A stretch of DNA of 64,000 nt from Bacteroidota bacterium (lineage in GTDB: Bacteria > Bacteroidota > Ignavibacteria > UBA10030 > UBA8401), in contig DATJPT010000010.1 in the NCBI GenBank assembly GCA_035506275.1, positions 1 to 64,000 on the forward strand, read 5' to 3'. A program made the translations under genes and the position numbers. How positions within the stretch are numbered: the first letter of the stretch is position 1; each line of letters starts with the position of its first letter. The notes under the pieces were generated by a model. The model worked only from the letters and a program-made list of their open reading frames with translations. It made no database searches and was not told the origin of the DNA. This document shows, piece by piece, positions 47,255 to 55,575 of this stretch.

Positions 47255-48901
47255 ATGAAGTCGGCACGGCTATGGCTTGCCGCGGCCGTTCTCCTTGCGT
47301 TCAGTGCCACGACTACTTTTGCATCGGGGACGCCGGCGGGGACCGTTATCACAAGCAGAGTGAAAGTGACCTACACCGACATATCCGGTGTCACCGCCGA
47401 CAGCGCCTTTTCCAACTTCGTATCCGTAACGGTTGCGCAGGTCGCCGCCGTGAACGTCACGCCGCCGAACGGAGCAGTCACTACCTCCTCCGACAGCGTG
47501 AACGCCGATTATGCGCTGACAGTGACCAACTCAGGAAACGGAACGGATAAATTTGCTCTTTCGAAGATCTCGTCGAAAGGATGGACGGTTCTATTCTACA
47601 AAGACCTCAACGGCAACGGGCTTCTTGATGCCGCCGAGCTAGCAGCCGGCGCGATTGCGGCGACCGATTCTGTCAAGGAGGATTCGACATTTAAGATCAT
47701 TGCAAGGGTCGTTGTTCCCAGGAATTCCGCGTTGAATAATCAGATCGACACAACGACGGCCACTGCCACGTCGCAATTCAGCAATTCGAAGAGCGCCGGC
47801 AGCATTCTGATGACAAGCGTTCACACGGTGAATTTCAGCAATATCGGAAACGGCTTGACTGTCGACAACGCAACCCCGGCTCCCGGACAGAATGTGACAT
47901 ACACTTTTACGTTTACAAACAACGGTTCGGTCCCGGCGACAGGTGTCAGCCTGTCCGACCTGCTTACCGGTTTTACCTTTGTCTCAGCAACAAGCTCGCA
48001 AGGGAGTTTTAATTCGACCGCTAATCCCGTTCTTTGGAGCATCGGTACCGTAAACGTCGGCGCTTCCGTGTCAGTAACGATCACGTTAAACGTCCCCCTC
48101 AGCACGACCAGCGGGACAGTACTGAATAATATCGTCAGCGCCACCTATACCGCCGGTACAAATACCTTCATCGTCTCGAGCAACGGCCGTTCAATTACGG
48201 TCGGCACGGCTTACGGCGTGTCTATCTCTCCGGACAGCGCAGCCAACTCGAAGGAACCGCAAGACTCAGTGAAATATTATTTCACCGTCAGGAACACGGG
48301 CGCACTAAAAGATGTCATCGAATTGTCGGCAGCATCGTCAGAGCCCCTCGCATGGACCTTCATCAAGGATGTCAACAACAATCACCTCCTCGACGGAGCT
48401 GACGTGCCCTTGACCAATACCAACGGGAAAGCCGGAGTTGACGTAGATTCTGTTGCCTCGGGAGACAGCGTTCACGTTTTTGCCCTTGCGATCCTTCCGA
48501 TGGTTCAGTTCGATCAAACAAAAGACGTTACGACGATCACGGCGACGTCGTCCGCGAATTCATCAAAATTCCAGTCCATGGTAGCGACAACCACGACGAA
48601 CATTCCGGTGTTGACGGTCGCCATTTCCGTCTCGCCGCTCCCCAGCCAGCCGCAGCCGCCGGGAGGCGTGCTGACGTACACGATCTCGTATGCAAACAAC
48701 GGACACGCCGATATTGACACTTCATACACTGTTGCGGCACGAATTCCGGACAGTACATCGTACGTTCCGGGAAGCGTGAAGTTGGGGGCGCTTTCGCTCC
48801 CCGATTCAGCGGCGATCCAGAATGGTACGGTGTCGATAAAAACGGCAGGCTTAAAACAATCGACAAACGGCACGGTACAATTCAAGGTGAAAATTAAATA
48901 A
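47255..48901 (+). CDS. Exported multi-DUF11 protein (surface operon)
   Basis: 548 residues from ATG 47255, where a normal signal peptide begins (MKSARLWLAAAVLLAFSATTTFAS); an ATG at 47207 would add 16 residues. The mature start SGTPAGTVITSRVKVTYTD closely parallels that of the 618-residue protein, so the two are paralogous subunits. Three or four modules of ~110-120 residues follow. Two are recognisable DUF11 domains (about 200-310, VTYTFTFTNNGSVPATGVSLSDLL, and about 455-548, PPGGVLTYTISYANNG), with a 'DGxDVPLTNTNG' acidic loop region between that may bind Ca2+. No T9SS tail or lipobox. The stop is two bases before the next start, so the pair is likely translationally coupled. Confidence 0.72.
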   Translation: MKSARLWLAAAVLLAFSATTTFASGTPAGTVITSRVKVTYTDISGVTADSAFSNFVSVTVAQVAAVNVTPPNGAVTTSSDSVNADYALTVTNSGNGTDKFALSKISSKGWTVLFYKDLNGNGLLDAAELAAGAIAATDSVKEDSTFKIIARVVVPRNSALNNQIDTTTATATSQFSNSKSAGSILMTSVHTVNFSNIGNGLTVDNATPAPGQNVTYTFTFTNNGSVPATGVSLSDLLTGFTFVSATSSQGSFNSTANPVLWSIGTVNVGASVSVTITLNVPLSTTSGTVLNNIVSATYTAGTNTFIVSSNGRSITVGTAYGVSISPDSAANSKEPQDSVKYYFTVRNTGALKDVIELSAASSEPLAWTFIKDVNNNHLLDGADVPLTNTNGKAGVDVDSVASGDSVHVFALAILPMVQFDQTKDVTTITATSSANSSKFQSMVATTTTNIPVLTVAISVSPLPSQPQPPGGVLTYTISYANNGHADIDTSYTVAARIPDSTSYVPGSVKLGALSLPDSAAIQNGTVSIKTAGLKQSTNGTVQFKVKIK

Positions 48902-48903
48902 GC

Positions 48904-51900
48904 ATGATTGAGATGTTCATACCGCGACTAAAAAAATATCTAGAGGACTTTCACCGAAGCGCCCCTCTCATGATGCTCGTGCTGATCGGGCTATCGTTTG
49001 TAGCAGGGAATGTTGCGCAGGCGCAGACTGCGGGAGGAACCCAGATTTCCGTTCAGGCGGTCGGAAAATATACGTACAAAACTGTACCGTTCAATGTTGC
49101 CAGCCCCACTGTCACCGTTACGGTGGGAAGTCTGCCTAACTTCGAGATTCATTACTCGCTGAAAGACTCCAACGTCGTGTACAAAGACATCGCCAATGTA
49201 TGGATCGTATTCACGAATATCGGCAATGCTTCGGCAGACACGGTAACGATCCAAAGCACGCTCCCCCCGTCGGGAACGAATGTTGTGGGCATTTCGAACA
49301 ACGGCACGCTCAGCGGCAATGTGATTTCCTGGAGGGAGTTCAATGTCGCCTCGGCGAAGCGTGATTCGTTCCTGGTTCAGCTGAAAATCGACACGACAAC
49401 TGCCGGGCAAGCGGTCCTTCCGATGAGTTCGATCTTGACGTGGCAGGGAAAATCGGTCGGCGCATCGCAAGACCTCATTGTCGGCAATTTCGCCAGATTG
49501 ATCTTGACAAATTCGACTTCGCTGATGTATGTCGGCTCAGGGCGCCAGCTTGATTACCAGCTGCAAGTGTCGAACACGGGCAATGTTAAATCCGATTCCA
49601 CGATCCTGATCGACACGATTTCATCGAACGGCACATATGCCGGCGCGAGCATCACGCCGACCAGCATCAGCGCGAACAAGAGGGTAGTACAATGGAACCT
49701 TGGAACGCTTCCGGCGGTGACAGGAGCGCAAAATATTCGTTTGACAGTTCAAGTCGCCCCCAATCTTGCTATGAGTTTACTGAAGAACGATGCGAACGTT
49801 CACTCAACGGCCGTTGCTTCGGTAACGGCTCCTGAAGTCGTTACGACGATCGTTCCAGTCCGTCCAGCCGCGATGAATTTGACGTTGTCGGAAAAGAATG
49901 TTTGGGGGAGTGCAAACCGTGACAGTTCCGATATCGTCGCCGCGGTTTCCGATTCGCTTGGCAACCCGATCCCGGACGGCATCCCGGTCACGTTCACCAC
50001 GACGCTCGGTTTTTTTGACAATGGCACTAGATCGATAACAGCAGTTACCAGCGGAGGAAGCGCCAGCACGTATCTTGTTTCCGAAGATGTCAACAATGTT
50101 GTGAAGCACGGCGTCATTACCGCCATTGCCGGGGTGGTTCAGTCGGGCACGCTGAGCGGGACGATCCCGGTCACGATGTATCCCGGGGCAGTGACAGGCA
50201 TCGTTCGCGCCTATACTCGCGTAGGATCGGGCATGCAGCAGCTTCCTTATAAAGGAGCGATCGCCGAAGTCTTCGACAATGTCCCCCAATTGGTGGGAAG
50301 CGACACCACAGGGAGCGACGGAGTGTTCTTTATTCCTTTGAATAAGGAAGTGATGATGTACACGCTCAAGATCTTTGTCATCGATGAGTTCGGAGACACC
50401 TTGTCCGCGTCATCCGGCATGTCGTCCGATACGCTGTTTGACCGCAAGGCAGTGAAGATCCTGAACACTATTGCTGGAAGGCTCCAGTATTCGAACGTCA
50501 ATTCGCCGATCTCCGTTCAAGGGGTCGATGTCTTTCTTGATTCACTGTCGGCTTCCTCCTCCGGCAGGCCGGGAACGAAGAAAGTTCAGGGTATCTCATC
50601 GCCGTTCGTTTACAGCCGCATCCGGTCGACAACAACCGATGCTCTTGGAAGATTTAAATTCGAAAATCTTGAGCCGGCTGTTTATCAGGTGAGCGTAGAT
50701 ACTGTGAGATTTCCGAATTATTCGGGCACGACGGTCATTTACGACACTTCAGGGGGGACGTTCACCATCAATCTCAATATTCTTGTCCGACCGACGGTGA
50801 CCGTGGCGCTTTCAGTGTCAACGCAGCCGACCGCTCCCGCCGGTGATACAATCAGGTATGTCATCAGGTATCAAAACCTCGGCAACATCTTCCACTCCAA
50901 CGTGGTACTCACCGATACGCTGCCGAAGTATACGTCATTGATCTCTGGCGTGAAGGGACCTTTCAAGACGCTCTCATACGATACGACACAGCGGATCGTC
51001 AAATGGACGATGGACAGCCTTGCCGTTGGAACATCGGACTCGGTCTCGCTGAATGTGTCGATCGCAAAGAACGTCCCCGACAGCACGGTCATCATGAACC
51101 GTCCCTGGTTCAGCTCAAACCAGATAACGGGGCAAAGCAGCCAGGCCCTGACTGTGGTTCATTCGGCTCCGCTTATGTCGATGCAGAACTTCGTCCTTCA
51201 GAACAAGGACAGCGTTGTTGCGGGGGACAGCGTTCAATTTGAGATTTGGTACCGCAATGCGGGGACGGATTCTCTTCGTTCGGTCAAGATCGTCGATTCC
51301 GTTTTTAATGCAGGCCGAAGCGTTCTGCGCTATAATCACTGGACTGCAAATAGACCGGGAAATGATACGACGGTGGTTGACAGCGTTATTGTCTGGAACG
51401 TCGGCAGCATTCCCCCAGGAAAGGTCGATTCACTCATTCTTTCCCTGCGTACCGATTACACCCTTCCAACAGGGAAGAAGATCCAAACATCGGCGTCCAT
51501 TTTAAAGAACGGAGTCACGGTAACCAGCGCGTCTGCTTCGGTCGTTCTCAAGGTCAACACGCAATTTTCCACCTATCTTCAGGTCCTGAAGTCCGCCGAC
51601 AAAACCGTCGCGGAGATCGGTGATGTGGTCACGTATCAGGTCGCGATCACGAACAACAGTCCAACCCTTATGAAGGGGCTGACCATCATCGATCAGCTGC
51701 CTCACGCGTTCAAGTATTACGCCAGGTCGGCGAGATACAACGGCGTTCCTGTTGAACCCCAGGCCTTGTCGAACAATACCATTCTGCAGTGGACGCTTGC
51801 ATCTGCCTCTCGCGATACGTTGAAAGCCGGCGCAACCTCGATCCTTGTCTATCAGTTGGTGCTCGGAGCGGATGCGATGGAAAGCCAGGGGCTGAACACG

Positions 51901-53685
51901 GTGTATGCGACTGCCAAAGACACTGTCGGGACGATCTTTGTCGCGGCCCCTTCGCAAAAACAGATCACCGTCCAGCCGGGAGTCTTTACGGAAAAAGGCC
52001 TGATCATTGGGAAGGTCTTTTATGATGATGACCGAGATTCATACCAAAGCGAAGGGGAAGCCGGTATCAAGGGAGTCGAGCTGTGGATGGAGGATGGAAC
52101 GCGGGTTGTGACGGGCGATGACGGCAAATTCTCTCTTCCGGAGGTTAAACCCGGGCAGCACGTGCTGCGCGTCAATGAACGTTCGCTCCCCCCAAGAACG
52201 GAACTGCTGAAAGGCGGACGGGACTTTGCCGGCGATGCCAGCTCGCGGTTTGTGCGTGTGACCGAAAGCGGGATCGCTCGTGCAAACTTTTTTGTAAAAC
52301 GGGTCCTGAAGGATAGCATCAGACAGAAGGTCGGGAAAGTAGGGAAGACTGCGGCCTTGCGGAGCGGCTCACCGCGGAATCTCTATATGCGCAGCGGTGA
52401 AGCGGGAGGCAAATCAAACCTCGTTCAATTCAGCGTCCATATCAATTATTCGGGCGGCACGTGGCTGCAGCGGATACAGGTGTTCGACGATCTTCCCGCC
52501 GGATTCAGCTATGTTGAGGGATCAGCCGCGTTCAACGGGAGAAAAGTCTCTCCGGCCGTATCCGGTAATCATCTGACGTGGACGTTGGGAAGAGGCTCCT
52601 CGCTGTTTGATGGTACGCTTCAATACAGTGTCGAGGTCGCGCGGTCGGGCGCTCAACAATCCAGCCTCGAATCCCGTTCGCTCGTGGAATTGATGACCTC
52701 GGACAGCGTGATGATCCAAACCGACACGCTCAAAACGCTGACCAAAGTTGAAAGGATCCCGTTTGTCGAATCGTCATACCCCATCGAGTCGTTAATGTTC
52801 GCCCCCGGAGAATCGGCGCTGCGGAAAGACGCATTGAAGATTTTCCAGCCGATCATCAACATCATCAAGAAATATCACTTTGCCGATATCATCGTCGTGG
52901 GATATCCCGACATGCCGGTCAAACAGGGGACGGTAGTCTCGGGCTTGCAGAAACTTGCCGAAGAGCGGGCGAGCGTGGCGGTCGATTTTCTGTCCAGACG
53001 GATCAAGCTTGACTCGATTCGCATTACTCCGTGCAGCGTCTTCCGCTGTGATACGAGCAAGGATCCGATGACAGCGATGAAAGAACATTCGAGAGGGACA
53101 ACGAAACCGCACGACCTGGAGATCCGCGTGCAGAATTATTTTACCAACGGACTCGTGCTGCGCGACACCGGATCAAGCCAGTCTCAGATCTCGCTCGTGA
53201 CGACCCTTCCGCATTCGGAAAGAGATTTCAGCGATTCGGTCTACGTGGTCCCCGGGGACGATCTTGTCTTTAAGTACGATCTTTTTTCGAACCCATCGGC
53301 CGCGCTGATGGACGCAAGGATCGTCGATTCAACTGCGAAAGATTTCTCCTTTACGAGCGGGGCGTTTACCCTGAACCAGATTCCGATCATTTCGGGTGCG
53401 CAGTTCAACGGCGTCTATTCTTCGTCTGTAACACAGCTGATCAAAAAAGGGAAGAATGTAATGGAATTTGCGGTCAGCGTCCCGTTCGACGAGCAAAACG
53501 TCCGCCTCAGTCATAGCCTTTATTACCGGAGAATGAATGCGTTCGGCGAAACATCCGTCGAACGCTCAAATGTGGTCACCCTCTACGTAAAAGGCATCAA
53601 TCTTTCGTTGCTTGAAAATGCTGTGAAACGAGAAAGAGAATTGGCTGGAAAAGAGGGAACGCCCAAGGCAACGACCGCTAACTAG
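48904..53685 (+). CDS. Giant envelope protein with Big_1, DUF11, SdrD_B-like and OmpA-like domains
   Basis: 1593 residues. A long n-region precedes the signal peptide (LMMLVLIGLSFVAGNVAQAQ), then the locus-specific start AGGTQISVQAVGKYTY. Domains in order: DUF11-like modules (to ~310); invasin-type Big_1 Ig domain (~320-430, VSDSLGNPIPDGIPVTFTTTLG); two carboxypeptidase-regulatory-like sandwiches (~430-630); more DUF11 modules (~635-1020); an SdrD_B/CnaB-like domain (~1027-1136, IGKVFYDDDRDSYQSEGEAG). An OmpA-like region (~1289-1412) ends in the peptidoglycan-binding-type helix LAEERASVAVDFLSRR. A final DUF11-like module (to 1593) closes it. OmpA domains normally end a protein; here one is internal. 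It may tie the surface assembly to peptidoglycan. Last gene of the operon. Confidence 0.78.
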   Translation: MIEMFIPRLKKYLEDFHRSAPLMMLVLIGLSFVAGNVAQAQTAGGTQISVQAVGKYTYKTVPFNVASPTVTVTVGSLPNFEIHYSLKDSNVVYKDIANVWIVFTNIGNASADTVTIQSTLPPSGTNVVGISNNGTLSGNVISWREFNVASAKRDSFLVQLKIDTTTAGQAVLPMSSILTWQGKSVGASQDLIVGNFARLILTNSTSLMYVGSGRQLDYQLQVSNTGNVKSDSTILIDTISSNGTYAGASITPTSISANKRVVQWNLGTLPAVTGAQNIRLTVQVAPNLAMSLLKNDANVHSTAVASVTAPEVVTTIVPVRPAAMNLTLSEKNVWGSANRDSSDIVAAVSDSLGNPIPDGIPVTFTTTLGFFDNGTRSITAVTSGGSASTYLVSEDVNNVVKHGVITAIAGVVQSGTLSGTIPVTMYPGAVTGIVRAYTRVGSGMQQLPYKGAIAEVFDNVPQLVGSDTTGSDGVFFIPLNKEVMMYTLKIFVIDEFGDTLSASSGMSSDTLFDRKAVKILNTIAGRLQYSNVNSPISVQGVDVFLDSLSASSSGRPGTKKVQGISSPFVYSRIRSTTTDALGRFKFENLEPAVYQVSVDTVRFPNYSGTTVIYDTSGGTFTINLNILVRPTVTVALSVSTQPTAPAGDTIRYVIRYQNLGNIFHSNVVLTDTLPKYTSLISGVKGPFKTLSYDTTQRIVKWTMDSLAVGTSDSVSLNVSIAKNVPDSTVIMNRPWFSSNQITGQSSQALTVVHSAPLMSMQNFVLQNKDSVVAGDSVQFEIWYRNAGTDSLRSVKIVDSVFNAGRSVLRYNHWTANRPGNDTTVVDSVIVWNVGSIPPGKVDSLILSLRTDYTLPTGKKIQTSASILKNGVTVTSASASVVLKVNTQFSTYLQVLKSADKTVAEIGDVVTYQVAITNNSPTLMKGLTIIDQLPHAFKYYARSARYNGVPVEPQALSNNTILQWTLASASRDTLKAGATSILVYQLVLGADAMESQGLNTVYATAKDTVGTIFVAAPSQKQITVQPGVFTEKGLIIGKVFYDDDRDSYQSEGEAGIKGVELWMEDGTRVVTGDDGKFSLPEVKPGQHVLRVNERSLPPRTELLKGGRDFAGDASSRFVRVTESGIARANFFVKRVLKDSIRQKVGKVGKTAALRSGSPRNLYMRSGEAGGKSNLVQFSVHINYSGGTWLQRIQVFDDLPAGFSYVEGSAAFNGRKVSPAVSGNHLTWTLGRGSSLFDGTLQYSVEVARSGAQQSSLESRSLVELMTSDSVMIQTDTLKTLTKVERIPFVESSYPIESLMFAPGESALRKDALKIFQPIINIIKKYHFADIIVVGYPDMPVKQGTVVSGLQKLAEERASVAVDFLSRRIKLDSIRITPCSVFRCDTSKDPMTAMKEHSRGTTKPHDLEIRVQNYFTNGLVLRDTGSSQSQISLVTTLPHSERDFSDSVYVVPGDDLVFKYDLFSNPSAALMDARIVDSTAKDFSFTSGAFTLNQIPIISGAQFNGVYSSSVTQLIKKGKNVMEFAVSVPFDEQNVRLSHSLYYRRMNAFGETSVERSNVVTLYVKGINLSLLENAVKRERELAGKEGTPKATTAN

Positions 53686-53841
53686 CGTTGGGCTTTTCAT
53701 TGACCATTCTTTCTGATGAGAGAGCTGTGGTCAGAGATCCTTCTGCTCGCAAAAGTTGCCCCACGCCCTATGGGTGAAACTGTAGTGCGATCCTCGAACC
53801 CGTGGTTCCCGGCCCGGGACCTCCTGCTCTCCCCGTTTTCA

Positions 53842-53872
53842 TTGGCTCGAAAAGAACGGAATAAAATCTTTG
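53842..53872 (+). promoter_or_regulatory. Candidate Bacteroidota-type promoter for the ECF sigma operon
   Basis: TTGG at 53842 and AATCTTTG at 53865-53872 (7 of 8 to TAnnTTTG with two free positions), 20 bases apart, fit the -33/-7 pattern of Bacteroidota housekeeping promoters. They would start transcription about 10 bases before the sigma gene. The 53686-53890 gap has no gene. A weak CGCTA/TAGCG hairpin over the preceding stop is the only terminator candidate. Confidence 0.33.
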
Positions 53873-53890
53873 CCGAGACTGTCTAATTAG

Positions 53891-54457
53891 TTGGAAAATG
53901 ACCTGAAAAAGAAGCCTGACGAAGAGCTGCTGCAACGCTCGCGCAAAGGCGATGCCGGCGCGTTCAAGGAACTGGTGAGGCGTTACGAGGCGAAAGTCGC
54001 GGCAACAGTGATAGGCATGGTCGGGCGGAATGACGAGGCGGATGATATCGGGCAGGAGACGTTTATCCGGTTCTACAATGCCCTCAACAGCTTTCGAGGC
54101 GATTCTTCGATAGGCACCTACATCACCCGCATTGCAATGAACTTGTCGTTGAACGCGCTGCGGCGGCGCGAACGGCGAAGGTTTCTGTTTAAGAGCATTG
54201 ATACTGAAAACGAATTACAGGAGCCGGCCGCTGAGAACGGGGCCGGCCGTTTTGAACAAAGTGAAATTCTCCGCTCGGCGATGCAGCGGCTTTCTCCGAA
54301 GTATCGCGCTGTCGTCACGCTGCGGCTGGCGCAGGGATATTCGACTGAGGAAACGGCCCGCATGCTGCGGATTCCCGTCGGCACGGTGCTCTCACGTTTA
54401 CAGCGGGCGCAGAAGAAGTTACAAACCCTTTTACGGGCATATAAGGAGGATTTTTGA
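53891..54457 (+). CDS. ECF-type RNA polymerase sigma factor
   Basis: 188 residues, TTG start at 53891 (the nearby ATG at 53898 is out of frame). Region 2 shows GAFKELVRRYEAKVAATVIGMV, DEADDIGQETFIRFYNAL and FRGDSSIGTYITRIAMNLSLNALRRR (landmarks). Region 4 shows LSPKYRAVVTLRLAQGYSTEETARML and IPVGTVLSRLQRAQKKL, the -35-binding helix-turn-helix. Region 3 is absent, as in the ECF group. It directs polymerase to a small stress regulon, usually including its own operon. The stop overlaps the next ATG by one base (TGATG), and that gene has the features of its membrane anti-sigma factor. It lies 205 bases after the surface operon, on the same strand. Confidence 0.92.
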   Translation: MENDLKKKPDEELLQRSRKGDAGAFKELVRRYEAKVAATVIGMVGRNDEADDIGQETFIRFYNALNSFRGDSSIGTYITRIAMNLSLNALRRRERRRFLFKSIDTENELQEPAAENGAGRFEQSEILRSAMQRLSPKYRAVVTLRLAQGYSTEETARMLRIPVGTVLSRLQRAQKKLQTLLRAYKEDF

Positions 54458-54858
54458 TGGACCCAAATCTCTACAATTTGCTCCTTCGTTCGTTCGATTC
54501 AAAGCTTCGCGAATCGGACCAACGCCGTCTCGATGACGGTCTTGCTTCGTCGGAAGACCTCCGTCGGGCGAGAAATGACATTGCCACGCTTCGCCGCCGG
54601 CTGGGGGAAATGAAAGAACCCTCGTTCAAACCGTTCTTTGCAGAACGGGTTGTGCAACGTCTCGGCCGAGTTGAATCGTCGTTGATGGAACAGTATCTCT
54701 CGGTGTTCCGCAGCGTGGCGATCGGAGCCGCCGTCCTTGTGATCATTTGCGGCGCCTATAACATCAGCAGGGACAATTCCGTCTCATTCGACTCTGCCCT
54801 CGGGTTTCCGCATCAAACGCTTGAACAAATCCTCGCCTTGGAGCCGCCGCTCGAATGA
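54457..54858 (+). CDS. Probable membrane anti-sigma factor without zinc motif
   Basis: 133 residues from ATG 54457, with AAGGAGGA six bases upstream inside the sigma gene. The N-terminal ~75 residues are charged and helical (LRESDQRRLDDGLASSEDLRRARNDIATLRRRLGEM) and predicted cytosolic. One membrane helix follows (VAIGAAVLVIICGAYNI, about residues 86-102), then a short ~30-residue periplasmic tail. This is the topology of ECF anti-sigma factors. The zinc-anti-sigma HxxxCxxC motif is missing; the only Cys is in the membrane helix. Identification rests on position, length and topology. It is coupled to both neighbours by 1-base and 4-base overlaps. Confidence 0.7.
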   Translation: MDPNLYNLLLRSFDSKLRESDQRRLDDGLASSEDLRRARNDIATLRRRLGEMKEPSFKPFFAERVVQRLGRVESSLMEQYLSVFRSVAIGAAVLVIICGAYNISRDNSVSFDSALGFPHQTLEQILALEPPLE

Positions 54859-55535
54859 CCGCCAAACTCAAAGTGACGGGGATTATTGTCGCGACGTTGA
54901 TCATCGGGATCGTTCTCGGCTTTGTCGGCCGCGGCGCGTTGATGAAACATCATCGGAGAAAGAACGATGCGGTTGAACGGACTGAATTTTTCCTTTCCCG
55001 AGTCGGCGAAATTGTCCAGCCGGACTCCGCGCAAAAGCCAAAGGTGCAGGAAATTGCAAAGCGCACGGCTCAAAGGATCGAAATTCTCTTCGACCATCAT
55101 CAGGCCGAAATGGCCGTGATCGTCGATTCGATGAAACGCGAGCTTGCCGGCGTTCTCCGCCCAGAACAGGAACAACGGCTGGAGCGGGAGCTCACGATGA
55201 CGCAGCCGGGCGACAGCACGCATGAAAAGCTAGGAGTCTCGATGGCCTTTTCGTACGAGTATGCCGAATGGCTGCAGCGCGAACTGAACCTCGACAGCAC
55301 GCAGACGGAAAACCTGCTGCTGTTGATCCGCTCGTCGCACGACAAAATTATGAAGGAGGCAAGACCGGGGATGGAAAACTCGCCGGCGGCGCGGAAACGG
55401 CGTGAAGAATTCCTCGAAGAGACGAACAAAAAAATTGAATCACTGCTGAACGAAAAGCAGAAAGAGCAATTCCGTCAGCTGCAGCACGAACGGGACCGGT
55501 TCGTCGAGCACGAGTTGCGGGAAGAAGAAGATTAA
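54855..55535 (+). CDS. Membrane-anchored periplasmic CpxP/Spy-like (LTXXQ) sensor protein
   Basis: 226 residues; the ATGA at 54855 overlaps the anti-sigma stop by four bases. One N-terminal membrane helix (VTGIIVATLIIGIVLGFVG) is followed by a wholly helical, highly charged periplasmic domain. This holds two related halves of the CpxP/Spy/CnrX type (RVGEIVQPDSAQKPKVQEI...VLRPEQEQRLE, and LNLDSTQTENLLLLIRSSHDKIM...LLNEKQKEQFRQLQ), where 'L-x-x-x-Q' turns correspond to LTXXQ motifs. Such proteins bind misfolded envelope proteins or metals and hand the signal to a sigma/anti-sigma pair, as CnrX does. No Met/His-rich metal site stands out, so misfolded-protein sensing is the better guess. No T run follows. 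Confidence 0.7.
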   Translation: MTAKLKVTGIIVATLIIGIVLGFVGRGALMKHHRRKNDAVERTEFFLSRVGEIVQPDSAQKPKVQEIAKRTAQRIEILFDHHQAEMAVIVDSMKRELAGVLRPEQEQRLERELTMTQPGDSTHEKLGVSMAFSYEYAEWLQRELNLDSTQTENLLLLIRSSHDKIMKEARPGMENSPAARKRREEFLEETNKKIESLLNEKQKEQFRQLQHERDRFVEHELREEED

Positions 55536-55575
55536 CTGCGGCAGGAAGCTGCAAGGGGAAAGATGGAGCGTTTCT

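Noticed and set aside
48904-53685. T9SS cargo among the surface-operon proteins
   Set aside because: None of the six proteins ends with the NYPNPFNP-type sorting domain or a CHU_C-like tail, unlike the two real cargo proteins at 12193-14328 and 14757-18464.
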